A DNA stretch of 64,000 nucleotides, from the NCBI GenBank assembly GCA_905132765.1, contig CAJHQP010002195.1, positions 27,698-91,697 of the forward strand, read 5' to 3'. Shown here in pieces: positions 1-10,389 of this stretch (the first letter of the stretch is position 1; each line of letters starts with the position of its first letter). Both the position numbers and the translations under genes were made by a program. Below the pieces are notes generated by a model. That model worked only from the letters and a program-made list of their open reading frames with translations. It had not been told where the DNA came from and ran no database searches. The DNA is from Moricandia arvensis. Its lineage: Eukaryota > Streptophyta > Magnoliopsida > Brassicales > Brassicaceae.

Positions 1-600
1 TTGATTTACTACTTTTTAATAGTGTATAAGGATTTGTGTACTAATTAAGATTTATTAATCTACATAGGTCATTTTCATTATTTATATATATATAGGTTAA
101 ACAAGAACTAACTTGAACAATTAAACAAAAGGAGGAACGCGTATGGGACATATTTGAAGGCTAAGCTGTAAGTTCACGTGATGTGTTCTTGCACTGGACC
201 ACTACTACAATATGGTAGATATCACTGGACCAGACAACTGACTATGAAATAATGTCATTTTAACTATTATGTTTAGTTATTGAAGAGTGACTTTGAGCAG
301 AACTATATGTCCACAGGAAGAGTGGCATTGAACACTGATGATGATGATATAATGACTATGGCTTTGGAGCATTCCATTGACCGCATTGCGACCGGCCGGG
401 ACTTGCTGTGCGACTAATAGACAACGGTGTTGGAAAGCGGCAAGGAAAAAGAGCTAGCTATGGGAATAAATCTTAATACTTTCAGGAAGATGCATTGGCT
501 GCTGGGTGGGAGAAGTTGAACAATGTATTAAGTATCCATACATAACCGCAGAGAGATAAGACTAATCAATGTAATCAAGTGTTTCCATCACCTTTGTCCA
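1..600. other. left-edge sequence, no gene recognised
   Basis: No continuous reading frame is visible here. A short open stretch near 309-417 encodes an acidic run of aspartates and then stops. It does not match the part of STIPL2 expected upstream of the pseudogene that follows. It may be remnant of the missing N-terminal and G-patch half of that gene, or unrelated sequence. Confidence 0.4.
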
Positions 601-619
601 TAGCCGGTTCTAGCCAAAG

Positions 620-1690
620 CTTAATGAAATATTTGACCACAACTTGAGACTTATTGTTGATTTAGTCAAGCATGAGATTCAGAAGATTGATATGGATTTG
701 AGGAACGAGAAGGAATCTGCCTTGAGCTTACAGCAAGACAAGGAGATGCTTATAAAGGATGAAGAGAAACAGCAAAAGCAGTTTAACAACTTGGTATATA
801 TTGCAGAACTAATAGACCGACCTGAGTTGAAGAATGCGTCTGGGAATTTAACATTGGATTCATTAGCCAACCGTTTCAAGGACCTGCTTTCTAGCTATCC
901 TAACTTGTCATGTGTTGTTTGCTCACTGGCCTTGCCTCTCTTTACCATGATGTTTCAGGGTTGGGACCCTCTTATTGATCCAGCGCATGGTGTTGAGGCT
1001 ACATCTTCCTGGAAAATGCTGCTGGAACCTGAGGACAGAAGCCAGCTCATCCATGGCTGCCACTGCTTGGTCAGAAGCTGTAAGGTGATTATCAAATCAT
1101 TCTGATGAAACTGAGTAACCTTCTTGATGCTTGGCATCCTAGTGATGCCTCTGTCCACACTATTCTGTCCCCTTGGAAGACTCTTTTTGATGCTTCAAAC
1201 TGGGAGAATTAGCTTATGTGTCTTTGCATAGTTCCCAAGTTGCAGATGGCTTTGCAAGAGTTGCAGATAAACCAAAATTTAGACCGGTTCGATTGGGTTA
1301 TGGGGTGGGTATCTTTATTACCCATACATGTAATGATTGAGTTGACAGAGAGGTTCTTTTTTCCCAAGTGGCTTGATGGTTTATCACACTGTTTGTTTTC
1401 AGAACCAAACTTTGATGAGATAAGAAACTGGTTTTTGAGGTGGAAAAGAGTATTTTCGGAGGAGCTTTCAGCAAACAAGAGGGTCCAAATCCAGTTCAAG
1501 CGTGGTCTAGATACGGCGATGGAAGCAGTTGAACGGGTGGAAACGTCTCAGCAAGGGGCAAGGGAGAAGATAAGTTACCACAAGGCACAAGGGCAGAGGC
1601 AGTTCAAGGCTCAGAGGGATGACCTTGAGGAGATGAGTTTTAAAGAAGCAGTGGAGTCATCCCCTAGGAAGGATGAAAGAAGGTAATACT
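620..1690 (+). pseudogene. STIPL2/TFIP11-like spliceosomal protein pseudogene
   Basis: Remnant of a plant homologue of TFIP11/STIP, a spliceosome-disassembly factor with a G-patch and a GCFC (GC-rich-factor-like) region. About 644-1085 encodes a coiled segment and the GCFC region, including the characteristic WDPL motif near 962. The reading frame then shifts by one position, and about 1105-1660 continues with the DAWHPSD motif and an IVPKLQ-type segment. There is an in-frame TAG at 1210. The G-patch half and the conserved C-terminus are missing; the frame breaks down after about 1660. Two lesions plus loss of both ends make this a pseudogene rather than a sequencing artefact. Its place beside ESSS matches the Arabidopsis At2g42330 neighbourhood. 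Family identity is fairly secure; assignment to the STIPL2 copy rests on synteny. Confidence 0.75.
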
Positions 1691-1699
1691 GCTTACGAT

Positions 1700-2400
1700 A
1701 TTCTCTGTTTCCCTTCTATGTATTGCTTTGTAATAACCCATCTTTTAGGAAACGTTAGCAGAAGAAACTGTGTTTGGAACATCATGAAAGGGTTTGAAAA
1801 CATGAACCACTTACGGGTAAAACTAGAAGAGTTCATGGTGTGGAGTGTTATGAAGTATTTTGCTACAGTTAAAATCTTTTTACTTTTTGTGGTTGCAGCT
1901 GCAGGTATCCGAGTTTTTTGATCAGTTACTTGTGTACCACTATGTTTTCTTTGTTAGACAACGCATACTTGTAGTTCATGTGTGTTTCAGGTTACTAGAC
2001 AGGACATTGATGAAGAGATTGACATCCTGAGGATTGAAGGACATAGTTTACAGCCTTTCTCTCAACACGGAATAACTTATGATTTTCCCACTACATGATC
2101 AGTGTGATCTCTGTGTGTGTTTGTTGATATAGACTCTACTAATCTGATCTCTGTGTGTTTTGTTGGTTGTTTCAGGATGTTTTGGAAGCATTGGCATTCC
2201 TTTGCAAATGGGGCTGGAGTATGTTGTTATTTTAAGGTCTTTTGTTATACCTCTTGCATTTTGATAAGAAATGCTCTACACAGTCGTAAAACCTTTTTTT
2301 TTTCAAGTTGTGCCAAAAATGTTCAAAACTATTTACCATCTCAACCATTTATAACTGTTGTTGTGATTTAACCAAGTTGATATCATTATATAACTGTTAA
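1700..2400 (+). other. unidentified fragment with splice-like signals
   Basis: Short coding-like pieces follow polypyrimidine-TTTCAG signals near 1990 and 2176. They read roughly as a charged peptide (VTRQDIDEEIDIL) and DVLEALAFLCKWG. I do not recognise them. They may be exon remnants of another decayed gene. No continuous ORF links them. Confidence 0.25.
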
Positions 2401-2434
2401 CAACTCTTCTCAATACGGAGTTATGCATTTCTTG

Positions 2435-3235
2435 ATTATGCAAGCATCCAAACACTGATACGCTGAGCAGTAAAATTCCTAACAACTACCAAAACTGAAA
2501 CCTAGTGTTTTGCACAGCATCTACCAATGGCTTACTCCAACCGCTTTACAGCATACCAAACTAAATTTGAACGCTGCACAAAGCAATAGATATACCATAG
2601 CGAAAATATATACTAACGAGACTTCATGAAGCACGGAATCTCTACAAAACAGAAGAACACTCCTCCTAGTTACAGCTAAACTATCAGCCTCTGAGTAGAA
2701 CAAGTGACAAGCAGAAAGCCTAACAAACACCAAAACCGAAATCTAGTGCTTTGCACAGCATCTAACAATAGCTGATGGCCATGAGAACTCCAAACCACTT
2801 AAAATCATACCGAAGTCAATGTGAACGCTGCACAAAGCTATAACCATATACCATAGCGAATATCTATCCTAATGAGCCTTCTTGAAGCATGCCATGTCTA
2901 CAAAACAGAGGACATTTCCTTCCCCTAGATACTGAAATCTAGTGTTCTGAAGCTAACAAAGGCTGATCTAAACCAACCCATTAGTGAATTATGCAAGCAT
3001 CCAAACACTGGTACAATGCACAGTAAAACCCTTAACAAATACCAAAACTAAAGTCTACTGTTTTGCACGTCATGAGAACTCCAACCACTTAAGAGCATAC
3101 CAAACTGAATGTATACGCTGCAAAAAGCTATAGTCATATACTAATGAGCCTTCTTGAAGCATGCGTCTACAAAACACAGGAGAACTCCTCCTAGTTACAA
3201 GCTATACTATAAATCACTGAGTAGACAATCAAATA
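2435..3235. repeat. three degenerate tandem repeat units
   Basis: Three imperfect units, each about 240-290 bp, follow one another (roughly 2435-2710, 2715-2945 and 2985-3235). Shared landmarks recur in the same order: CAAGCATCCAAACACTG, a run resembling TTTTGCACAGCATC, CGCTGCACAAAGC, ATATACCATAGCGA, GAGCCTTCTTGAAGCA and TCTACAAAACA. There is no coding potential. It lies just downstream of the ESSS gene (minus strand) and may extend into its 3' region. Confidence 0.8.
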
Positions 3236-3406
3236 AAATACCAATCAAATTGCAGATGTTGGTTAAATTTCAAAAAGAGCAAACTCAAAAGTGATCAACT
3301 TTGAGAATTGTTATGATTCTAAACAGTTTATTTCATCATTATCCACAACAAACACAAAGATACTGAAACCAACTTCTCTTCCCGGGCCAAAACGAAAACC
3401 CTAAGC

Positions 3407-3742
3407 TCAATCTGACGAATCTCCGAGCCTCTCCATCTCGAGGCGTTCCAGGGCCTTCTGATGAGCCCAAGTCTCGATCGAAAGATCAGGTTTCGCATTG
3501 AGCCCGACGCCGAGGATGACGATCGTCAGGAAGCTTGTGATGTAGCAAGGAAGCTCCCAATCTTCCCATTTGCGCGATTGTCCTGGAGGCGGAGGAGTGC
3601 GGTTCATGAAGTAACCTTTGGGGCGTTCTTCGTGACCCGGTGTCGCCCATCGGCTCGGGCCCGCGGATGTAGATCCGGATCTGGAGAAGATCCGATTGCG
3701 TAGCGTCTTCGCTGCGACGGTCAAGGACTGCGTCGACGGCAT
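3407..3742 (-). CDS. mitochondrial complex I ESSS subunit (NDUFB11-like)
   Basis: Single-exon 111-residue protein. It matches the plant ESSS subunit of NADH:ubiquinone oxidoreductase (At2g42310 type), a small accessory subunit of the complex I membrane arm in the mitochondrial inner membrane. The N-terminus is rich in Arg, Ser and Thr, as in a mitochondrial presequence. A conserved block with PGHEERPKGYFMNRTPPPPGQ sits around residues 36-56. One hydrophobic helix (about residues 66-84, CYITSFLTIVILGVGLN) is followed by a charged C-terminal tail. The reading frame extends 26 codons upstream, but this methionine gives the usual family length. It is divergent from UVI4, sharing an approximately 1.3-kb spacer between start codons that carries GCCCA/TGGGC elements typical of nuclear genes for organelle and housekeeping proteins. 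No lesion is visible. Confidence 0.85.
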   Translation of the reverse strand: MPSTQSLTVAAKTLRNRIFSRSGSTSAGPSRWATPGHEERPKGYFMNRTPPPPGQSRKWEDWELPCYITSFLTIVILGVGLNAKPDLSIETWAHQKALERLEMERLGDSSD

Positions 3743-3744
3743 CG

Positions 3745-4420
3745 CTGTGAGTGGCTTTTCGATTTCTGATGTGTGAGAGAGAGAGACGAAGTGAGGAAAC
3801 CTACGAACGGTTTTCTTCACTCGAAATCTGAACCGGGAATTAACCAGATCGGTTTATAGTTTGGTTTAAATTGAATTTGAAACTCATTAGACCTGTTTCT
3901 AACGAACACACAATTAAAGTTTATTAGGCCTGTTACGGTTAATTTTTATAGTTTGAGCCCATTAGAGTAAATGCTCAAATGAGCCCATTCTTCACAGCCG
4001 TTTTTTTGTATGCGTAGTTAAGTGTACGTAACACGTGAGTGGTTTGTAACGCACACGATAAACACTCTCTAACAATATGACCGTTGTAAATATAATTGGG
4101 CCAAAAGCCCAGTTAAAGCTTCACACTCGCTTTAGAAGCGTAAAATAAAAAAATCAACGAATCAAAAAATCAATGAAATTTGGCGAATTCTACTATCCCG
4201 CCTCTGTTGAAAATTCAAAATATTTAACACACGTGTCACCTATCTCTCACACGTGCGAACTCGAAAATTTTAATTTCCAAATTATAAAACCCGCCCAGAA
4301 GGTGGCCTCAAAAAAATCGCCACAGATCGTCTCTCTCTCAGAAAAGCATCTCTCTCTCTCCCCTCGCTTTACTGTACCAAAGGCCGTCTCACGAAGGAAA
4401 CTAACCGAAGAAGATTCATA
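3745..4420. promoter_or_regulatory. bidirectional promoter region ESSS / UVI4
   Basis: Spacer between two divergent genes. Near ESSS are GCCCAT elements (about 3957-3990) and a TTGGGCC...GCCCAG pair near 4097-4113, resembling plant site II (TGGGCY) motifs. Nearer UVI4 are TTTGGCGAA (4179-4187), TCCCGCC (4196-4202) and AACCCGCCC (about 4288-4297), all resembling the E2F core. A CT-rich leader with TCTCTCTC runs lies at about 4328-4370. Motif spellings are seen directly; E2F control of this cell-cycle gene is inference. Confidence 0.5.
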
Positions 4421-5046
4421 GGTAAAAAAATCTTCGGCTTAATCTGTATGTAGATGCTGTTCTTGATGAAACTATTGATGATTCGTTTCCTGTTTTACTC
4501 GATTCGCTTAGAGAACTAGGTTCGAGGATTAGTTCTGGAACGAAAGATTTGATTTACGTTGTTTCTTGGTGTTACTGGAGTTCGTTTTCTCGGGAAAAAT
4601 CCTGTTTCCATGGCGAACAAGATTGGTGTGTTCTAACCGTTTCGTTCTTTGATTTGTAGCGATTAGTCTGTATGTAGATGCTTCTGGGAGATTGGTTTGA
4701 TTCTGTTCTCGATGAAACTATTGATTTTACTTGATTCGCTTAGAGAACTAGTTTCGACGATTCGTTCTGGAAACGAAGATTTGGTTTGTTTCTTGGAGTT
4801 TCTGAAGTTTATTTTCTCGGGAAAATCTGATTACATTGGTGAACAAGATTCTGTTAGTCCAATTATGTTTTCAATTTATTCACCGCCAATTCAATCTTAG
4901 GTGCGTTCTAATCGTTCGATGAACCTGTGATGATTCGTTTGCTGTTTTACTCGATTTGCTTTGAGGATTTGATGATTCGTTCGCCGTTTCCCTTGCTTAC
5001 TGGTGTTTCTGAACAAGTTCTAACCGTCTCGTTCCACAATTTGCAG
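4421..5046 (+). other. UVI4 5'-leader intron with internal tandem duplication
   Basis: A probable leader intron from ATAGGTAAAA (donor near 4421) to TTTGCAG (ending 5046), just before the start codon. It contains two near-copies of about 225 bp (about 4444-4664 and 4669-4910) and a partial third (about 4911-5050). Each begins with TGTAGATGCT or similar and ends with TCTAACCGT.TCGTTC followed by a TTTGTAG/TTTGCAG CGATTA acceptor-like sequence. The exact transcript structure is inferred. Confidence 0.65.
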
Positions 5047-5058
5047 CGATTAATCATA

Positions 5059-6104
5059 ATGCCTGAAGCAAGAGACCGTATCGAAAGACCAGTGGACTAC
5101 GCAGCAGCGTTTCTCAACAGACGCACCTCCCATGGGGTCTTACGCGACGAGCCTAATCTGTTTGCGTCCCCCGTTCAGAGACTGCCGTCGGAATCTACAT
5201 GGCTTGGGTCCATTGGTCAAGGAAGAGGTGGGCTTCTAAGGGGAAATTTCGGTATTCGCCGGACTGGTGGTGGTGGTGTCAGAAGAGGTCAGACTCAATT
5301 CAGATCCCCACAGGGAAGAGAGAACACGAGTTTGGGTGTTGCAAGGCGTGGAAGGCCTCGTGCTTCAGCTTCTGTGTTACCTTCTTGGTATCCAAGAACA
5401 CCCCTCCGTGATATCACTGCCATCGTTAGGGTTAGTTGACTTAACCCTCTTTCATTCTTGGATTAAATTAATATTTGTTTGTGATTTTGTATCTTTTTTA
5501 GGTGTATACCCAAGTCCTGAACTGTCTTTTAATCACTGAGTTTGTGATTGACTTAACATAGGCTGGCGTAAGCCTCACTGCGTTAACTAATATTAGATAA
5601 TATAACATAGGCTTGCTTAGCCTCACTGTTAGCTGTATCGTATTAGCATGTAGCCAAAGGCTTGCTTAGCCTGGCTAGTTATTGTATTTATCAAACTCGT
5701 TCATGCAGGCAATTGAGAGAAGGAGAGCTCGTACGGGAGAAGGCGTTGGCCGAGACATTGAGACCCCAACTCCACAACAGCTTGGGGTTCTTGATGATTC
5801 TCTAGTAACACTGTCAGGTGCTCAGCTCGAGCACAACTACTCCATGGTCACTCCGGGTCCATCCGTTGGATTCAGGCGTCCTGGGCCACCTTCAGCTGCT
5901 AAAGTCCATCAGATTCTGCTCGACATCACAAGGGAGAATACAGGGGAAGAAGAAGAAACCATGACTCCACAGAAGAAGCTCCTCAACTCGATAGACAAAG
6001 TGGAGAGGGTTGTGATGGAAGAGATTCAGAAGATGAAGAGCACACCTAGTGCTAAGAGAGCAGAGAGGGAGAAGCGGGTTCGGACGTTAATGTCAATGCG
6101 ATGA
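5059..6104 (+). CDS. UVI4: UVI4/POLYCHOME, plant APC/C inhibitor (2 exons)
   Basis: Coding exons 5059-5430 and 5709-6104 (phase-0 intron, GT..AG) give 255 residues. The product belongs to the UVI4/GIG1(OSD1) family, small disordered plant proteins that bind CDC20/CCS52 activators and restrain the anaphase-promoting complex, limiting endoreduplication or premature exit. Visible family features are the conserved start MPEARDR, a GxEN box (GREN, residues 86-89), a D-box-like RTPL at 113-116 inside the conserved RTPLRDI block, the junction AIVR-AIERRRAR, and a C-terminal Met-Arg (MR tail) needed for APC/C inhibition in this family. A duplicated leader intron precedes it. No lesion is seen. UVI4 (At2g42260) rather than its paralogue OSD1 is chosen from the neighbouring ESSS and RRM genes; sequence alone does not separate the two for me. 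Confidence 0.87.
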
Positions 6105-6164
6105 CGATTTGAAACTTTTCATACTCAGAAAAGGGAGACCATAGGAATCAGAGGTGTGCCTGCA

Positions 6165-6395
6165 CAGTGAGTTACATCATCTTCTGATGATATCAAAGGA
6201 GGGACGAGTGGATCATCTACTGGTGATATCTTCATGAGCGTTTAGATCTTTGGGTATCATTCTCTGATGATATTAGTAGGAAGGGGTCAATCATCTCTCT
6301 GATGATATAATAGTAGGAAGATTCTATCATTTTTCTGATGATATAAACGTAGTAAGAGTGATTCATCTTCTGATGATATAACTGTTAGGTAGTTT
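6165..6395 (+). repeat. palindromic repeats in the UVI4 3' region
   Basis: Six degenerate units spaced about 35-40 bp each centre on ATCATCTTCTGATGATAT or a variant (near 6178, 6212, 6258, 6290, 6328 and 6365). Each unit is itself an inverted repeat (ATCATC/GATGAT) able to form a small hairpin. They start about 60 bp after the UVI4 stop, so they probably lie in its 3' UTR. Confidence 0.75.
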
Positions 6396-6845
6396 CGGCT
6401 TTAGGATAATCACGGATCTTTTGTTGAGAACCTTTTGTTTTTTTTTTTTCATCCATATATACACGTTTGGATGTCTTCTTGTTTCAGTAGTATAGTTAAA
6501 CAGATTGTACAGAAGTTTCTAACTTCAGTTTCGTTGGTATAAAAATGCATGTCCTTTTGCTTTAACTTCTTGTCAAAGCATACTTCAAAGTTGTATTGTT
6601 TTGCTGCTGTGATGGCTCGACCACTTGTCAAAGTTATTTGTTTCTATAAGACTTTCCAAGAAGTAAATGTATAAGGAAACTGATCATTAAATAAAACTTG
6701 CTCTCCAATATGATCCTTACAATCCTTATGAATACATCTGAGTACTGTAGCTATACAATGCATATAGCTAAGTTCAGTATCTATGGTTTTGGCATAACAT
6801 TCTATATAATTGTTCACTAATCAGAGCTTAGTCATACTTTTAACA
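6396..6845. other. spacer between convergent genes
   Basis: AT-rich spacer between the ends of UVI4 (plus) and the RRM gene (minus). Short ORFs here look random. I see no further structure. Confidence 0.5.
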
Positions 6846-8929
6846 TTAATTAAGCTTCTTGCGCATTCCCATCCGTGATCTCGCATATCTGATATTGCTT
6901 GTTAAGTTGAACCTTGGGATAAGCAGTAATGTCCCACAAGAAAAGAAATAACATAGCAATAGAGTATAGTAGTAGTGAAGGATACTGCAGCCTCAAACCC
7001 TCACCAGTGAGGGATGAGTATAGCACTGTTCCTTGAAGAGCATGTAATGCTTCACTTGAGCAGCTGACATCCTGCAAAAGCCACATGTTATAGTTAATTC
7101 ACTCTTATAAAACATAAGTAATAATGGATCTCTTGAGAGAGCTGTACCTGGAAATCAACAAATGCAACAGGAGTCCCATATGTGCCCTGAATCTTCACCT
7201 TCAAGAACCCACGGCATCTATACAGAAAAGAGAGGTTGAAAACTAATACATCTCTAGTGGTTTTACAGTCCTGTGTGCAGGACAGAGTATTCTTACCTCG
7301 AAAAAACTTGGACTAGCTCAGATTCAGTGCAGTTTGGTCCCAAGTTTGCTATGAAAAGTGTTGGACAAGGTTCTGCAGCATTACCCTGTCAAAGAACAAA
7401 GATTGTCATGTCCACTTGTAATAGATATTAAACCTCACTGTTTAGTACCAACAGAAATAATATTCATATGGAAGTATAAAGCATGCAGAAAGCATACAGA
7501 TTTTCGAGTAGTCATTGCCCTCGCACCAACGTTAGCACCTCCTTGACTGAATGAGCCACATAAAAATCGTTAGCAAATACTACCTATGAATGAGCAAGCT
7601 CTAAAAAATTCAGGGCATGTGAGCCATGGCCGGTTCAGCAAAGCCTTAAGTGGCTTACGCTTTGGAACTGTATACATGAAAAAGTGTGTTCAACAAAGAA
7701 ACGTAATCTAAGCATTGCCAAGTAACAAGAAAATGTGCTCAAGTGGTGCAGAAGACCTTTGTGCAGGTGAATAACCAATTGTGTTGTGAGCAGAACTACT
7801 CATTCCAGGTGTGTGAAAGCTGCCAAAACCTGCTAGTGCCCCAAACGTGCAAGAATGTGCAGTGTGAGTTTTAACAAACGTGAACTTATACCCCAAGCGT
7901 GTAATCTTAAACCAACGAACAACAGCATGAGCATGGTAAAAGTGAAGATTGGAATGATAATACTACACATTTATTCACACACATGAAACATAAACACAAA
8001 AAAATAGGTCACAATAAGCTTCAAGGTGGAGGCTTGTGCCAGTGATCTTACCAGACTCAGGAGTGGCGCTCCAAGACTTGGTCTTTTTCAAGCTTTCCCT
8101 GCCATCATCTACAACACCACAGAACAATAACTAACACAGAAGCAAAAAAAAGCCAACCTTTCTAGACCCACAAAGCAGAGAGAATCCTATTATACTAACC
8201 TGTTCTTGAACGCTTAGATTTAGGGTTGGATTTGGCAAGATCAATGTAAAGAGTAGAATGCTTCTCAAGATCAAACACCATACCCTGAAAGGAAGTAAAT
8301 CAACCAAAACAAAGATAGCTTTAACGCTCTCCATATATAAATTTAAAAACTTAACTCACACGGAGAGCAACAAAGATAGCTTAAAGACTCTTCGTCTATA
8401 AAGTCACAAACTTTACTAACATTGAGAGCAACAAAGATAGCTTAAATGCTCTTCTTATATAAAGTCACAAACTTTACTCACACTGAGAGCAACAAAGATA
8501 GCTTTAATGCTCTTTCGTACATAAAGTAAGGAACTTTACTGACATTGAGAGCATGCATCACTGCTAAAGCTGATTGAAGATCCGAGAACACAGCAAACGC
8601 GAAGGGCTAAGCAAAAAGCAAATCAAACACAGTAAGAAAGAGGTTTCTGCTATCTCTATACGGAGAGTGATCAAAAGGGTTACTTTAGATCCATCAGATG
8701 TTCGGAGATGCGAAGTCTCGTATCCTGGGAACTCACGGAAGAGATTGTAGATCTCACGGGGCTTGACGTCTTCGGGGAGTCCGGCGACGAAGAGCGTTCG
8801 AACATCTCCGGTTGAGGACTGTGTGGGTAAGTAGACGGGATGGATTGGAGCAATTGAAATGGGAGCTATTCCTGGAGGAATGATCGAGGGGAGACTGTGA
8901 TGAGAGTAGTAAGCTGACAAATCATCCAT
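6846..8929 (-). CDS. two-RRM RNA-binding protein (10 exons)
   Basis: Exons on the minus strand: 8929-8684, 8606-8544, 8284-8200, 8108-8052, 7829-7757, 7546-7498, 7385-7297, 7217-7148, 7071-6986 and 6888-6846. All have GT-AG introns and the phases agree, giving 286 residues. It matches the At2g42240-type RRM family. A proline-rich N-terminus is followed by RRM1 (RNP2 LFVAGL at 46-51, RNP1-like PFAFAVF at 83-89). A Ser/Lys-rich linker follows, then RRM2 (RNP2-like TLFIANL at 200-206, RNP1-like PVAFVDF at 237-243). The C-terminus is basic (YARSRMGMRKK). Layout resembles U1A/U2B''-like plant proteins, so a role in RNA processing is likely but the target is unknown. An alternative acceptor 3 bp upstream (TAGCAG) at exon 5 could add one residue. 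Intron 2 carries a minisatellite made from its own donor region. No lesion is seen. Confidence 0.83.
8300..8543 (-). repeat. intron minisatellite duplicating the exon-2 donor boundary
   Basis: About four imperfect 60-70-bp units lie in intron 2 of the RRM gene. On the plus strand each reads approximately GAGAGCAACAAAGATAGCTT, then AA.GCTCTTC..., then TATAAAGTCACAAACTTTACT, ending CATTGAGAGC. The real exon-2 donor lies in the same context (ACTTTACTGACATTGAGAGC at the right edge), so the array repeats a 5' splice-site-like sequence. Confidence 0.75.
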
Positions 8930-8934
8930 AGTTG

Positions 8935-9270
8935 ACGACGTCGCCGGCAGTTTCCTTGGTTTTTTACATCGGAGGAAAATATCGTTGTTAATGGACCGGA
9001 AAGGTGTATTACTATATGGGCTCTTATATTTTAAACTGTCTATATTTAGGCCCATCTAGCCGATGATGAGCTGTCGCTCAAGTTCAAAAGCAATTAGCTT
9101 TCTTTATAAACAGAATCAAAAGCTTCCAAGCCCCGCCCAAGAAAGGAAGACTATGGGGGTGTTATTAAATCGAGAAATTTAATGGAATTGAATGTAATTG
9201 TAACTGGAAGTATTTACAATAGAAAAATCTAGGTTGAATATTGTGATTGTATCAAGCTTATAGGTAGATG
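8935..9270. other. promoter side of the RRM gene; no gene
   Basis: Upstream flank of the RRM gene, with GCCCAT/TGGGC motifs near 9017 and 9051. From about 9150 the sequence becomes AT-rich and may be old inserted DNA (GGGGGTGTTATTAAA). Nothing coding is seen. Confidence 0.4.
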
Positions 9271-9274
9271 TTGT

Positions 9275-9800
9275 TTTAGTTGGATATTGAGAGTACCAAT
9301 CACATTGTTGCGCGGTGTAAACGCGGCTCTAGAACTGGTCAATCATTGAGTAAGGAGCATACCTCTGTTCCCCGAAGTGAACAACTCAGTCCGGCTCAAA
9401 AGACTTGAAAGACACAACCAAGAACTCGAACTCACAGATGCCCCCAACGTATAGCTCAATGGACTTTCCTGTCAAAGCCTTTCTGTCATAAATAGAGGTT
9501 AGTTGAGTTGAGGATTAAAGACCAAGATGGTGGTCCAAAAGACGCCTTACAAGGTTGTCAACAATGCAAACTTCGTACTTCTTCTTGGATAAGTGGAGAG
9601 GAGTGGCCCAACTACAGTAACCAGTGACAAGTTTTGGTTTAGAGGATGATGAGTTATTGGTAGATGTTTCTGGTTGTGCTTGTCGGCTAAGCTGCACGGA
9701 AAGGGAAGATTCTTCTCATATGCTTCTCTTGGAAGACAAGTCCGATCGTGAAAGGACTTGAGGGTTTAAGAAGGTTTGCTTTAAGTGAATGAGATTTACA
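9275..9800 (-). pseudogene. SQD1 (UDP-sulfoquinovose synthase) pseudogene fragment
   Basis: Minus-strand remains of the N-terminal third of SQD1, the chloroplast enzyme that makes UDP-sulfoquinovose for sulfolipid. Recognisable pieces in order are a transit-peptide segment (LVFQEK, near 9745), PETSTNNSSSSKPK, a damaged nucleotide-binding start (GYCSWATPLHLSKKKYEVC, about 9575-9635), DNLVRRLLDHHLGL, KALTGKSIELYVG (about 9440-9480) and VVHFGEQR.APYSMID (about 9350-9390). Stops, frameshifts and a missing Rossmann glycine motif show that it is dead. The genomic neighbourhood is not that of SQD1 (Arabidopsis chromosome 4), so this is a dispersed fragment, perhaps captured by a transposon or retro-copied. 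It directly abuts the truncated NUDX23 copy. Confidence 0.8.
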
Positions 9801-10248
9801 TTGGCCTTTTAAGTGAATTCTTGTTGGTGAAGGCAATCTGAATAAATGCCGTCTCAGTTAAGTGAGAGTCAGGGAGTGACAAATGGTGTTTGTTGTTGTT
9901 TCAGGGCGATGTTCGTAAGACTAAATTCTGTCAATGGTGTGGAGGTGCTACGAAGCATGAGATACCTGACAGAGAAGAGAAGCTTCGAGCTATTTGCACA
10001 CACTGCGGCAAAATCGCTTACCAGAATCCTAAGATTGTATTGTTTAGATTCTACGAATGTTTGTAATTAGGAAAGGTTCTGATGTGAAGAAGTTGCAGGT
10101 TGTAGGTTGTCTTATCAAGCATGAAAACAAGGTTTTGCCTTGCAAGCGTAACATTCAACCTTCACACGTACGGTCTATGGTATGTACATATACACATCCT
10201 TGTCCTTAGTGTTGTGTGTATAGTTACATGTGTAAATGTTTTAGAAAT

Positions 10249-10389
10249 CTCTAGGTGGTGGCTAAGCGATTTATAGAAGATTGCTGTTTAGGCGGGTGCG
10301 TGTAGATCGATTTTTCGAACGCAACTTTTGAAAAATGGTTCAGAAAAATAGTTTTGTTTAGACCTGATTTTCCACCTAGGGCTAGACCG
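10249..10389. mobile_element. small inverted-repeat insertion in NUDX23-A intron 3
   Basis: About 130-140 bp absent from copy B. Outer ends carry CTAGGTGG (10251-10258) and its complement CCACCTAG (10372-10379). The flanks read TTTTAGAA on both sides (about 10240-10247 and 10391-10398), consistent with a target-site duplication. There is no coding capacity. Superfamily undetermined. Confidence 0.55.
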
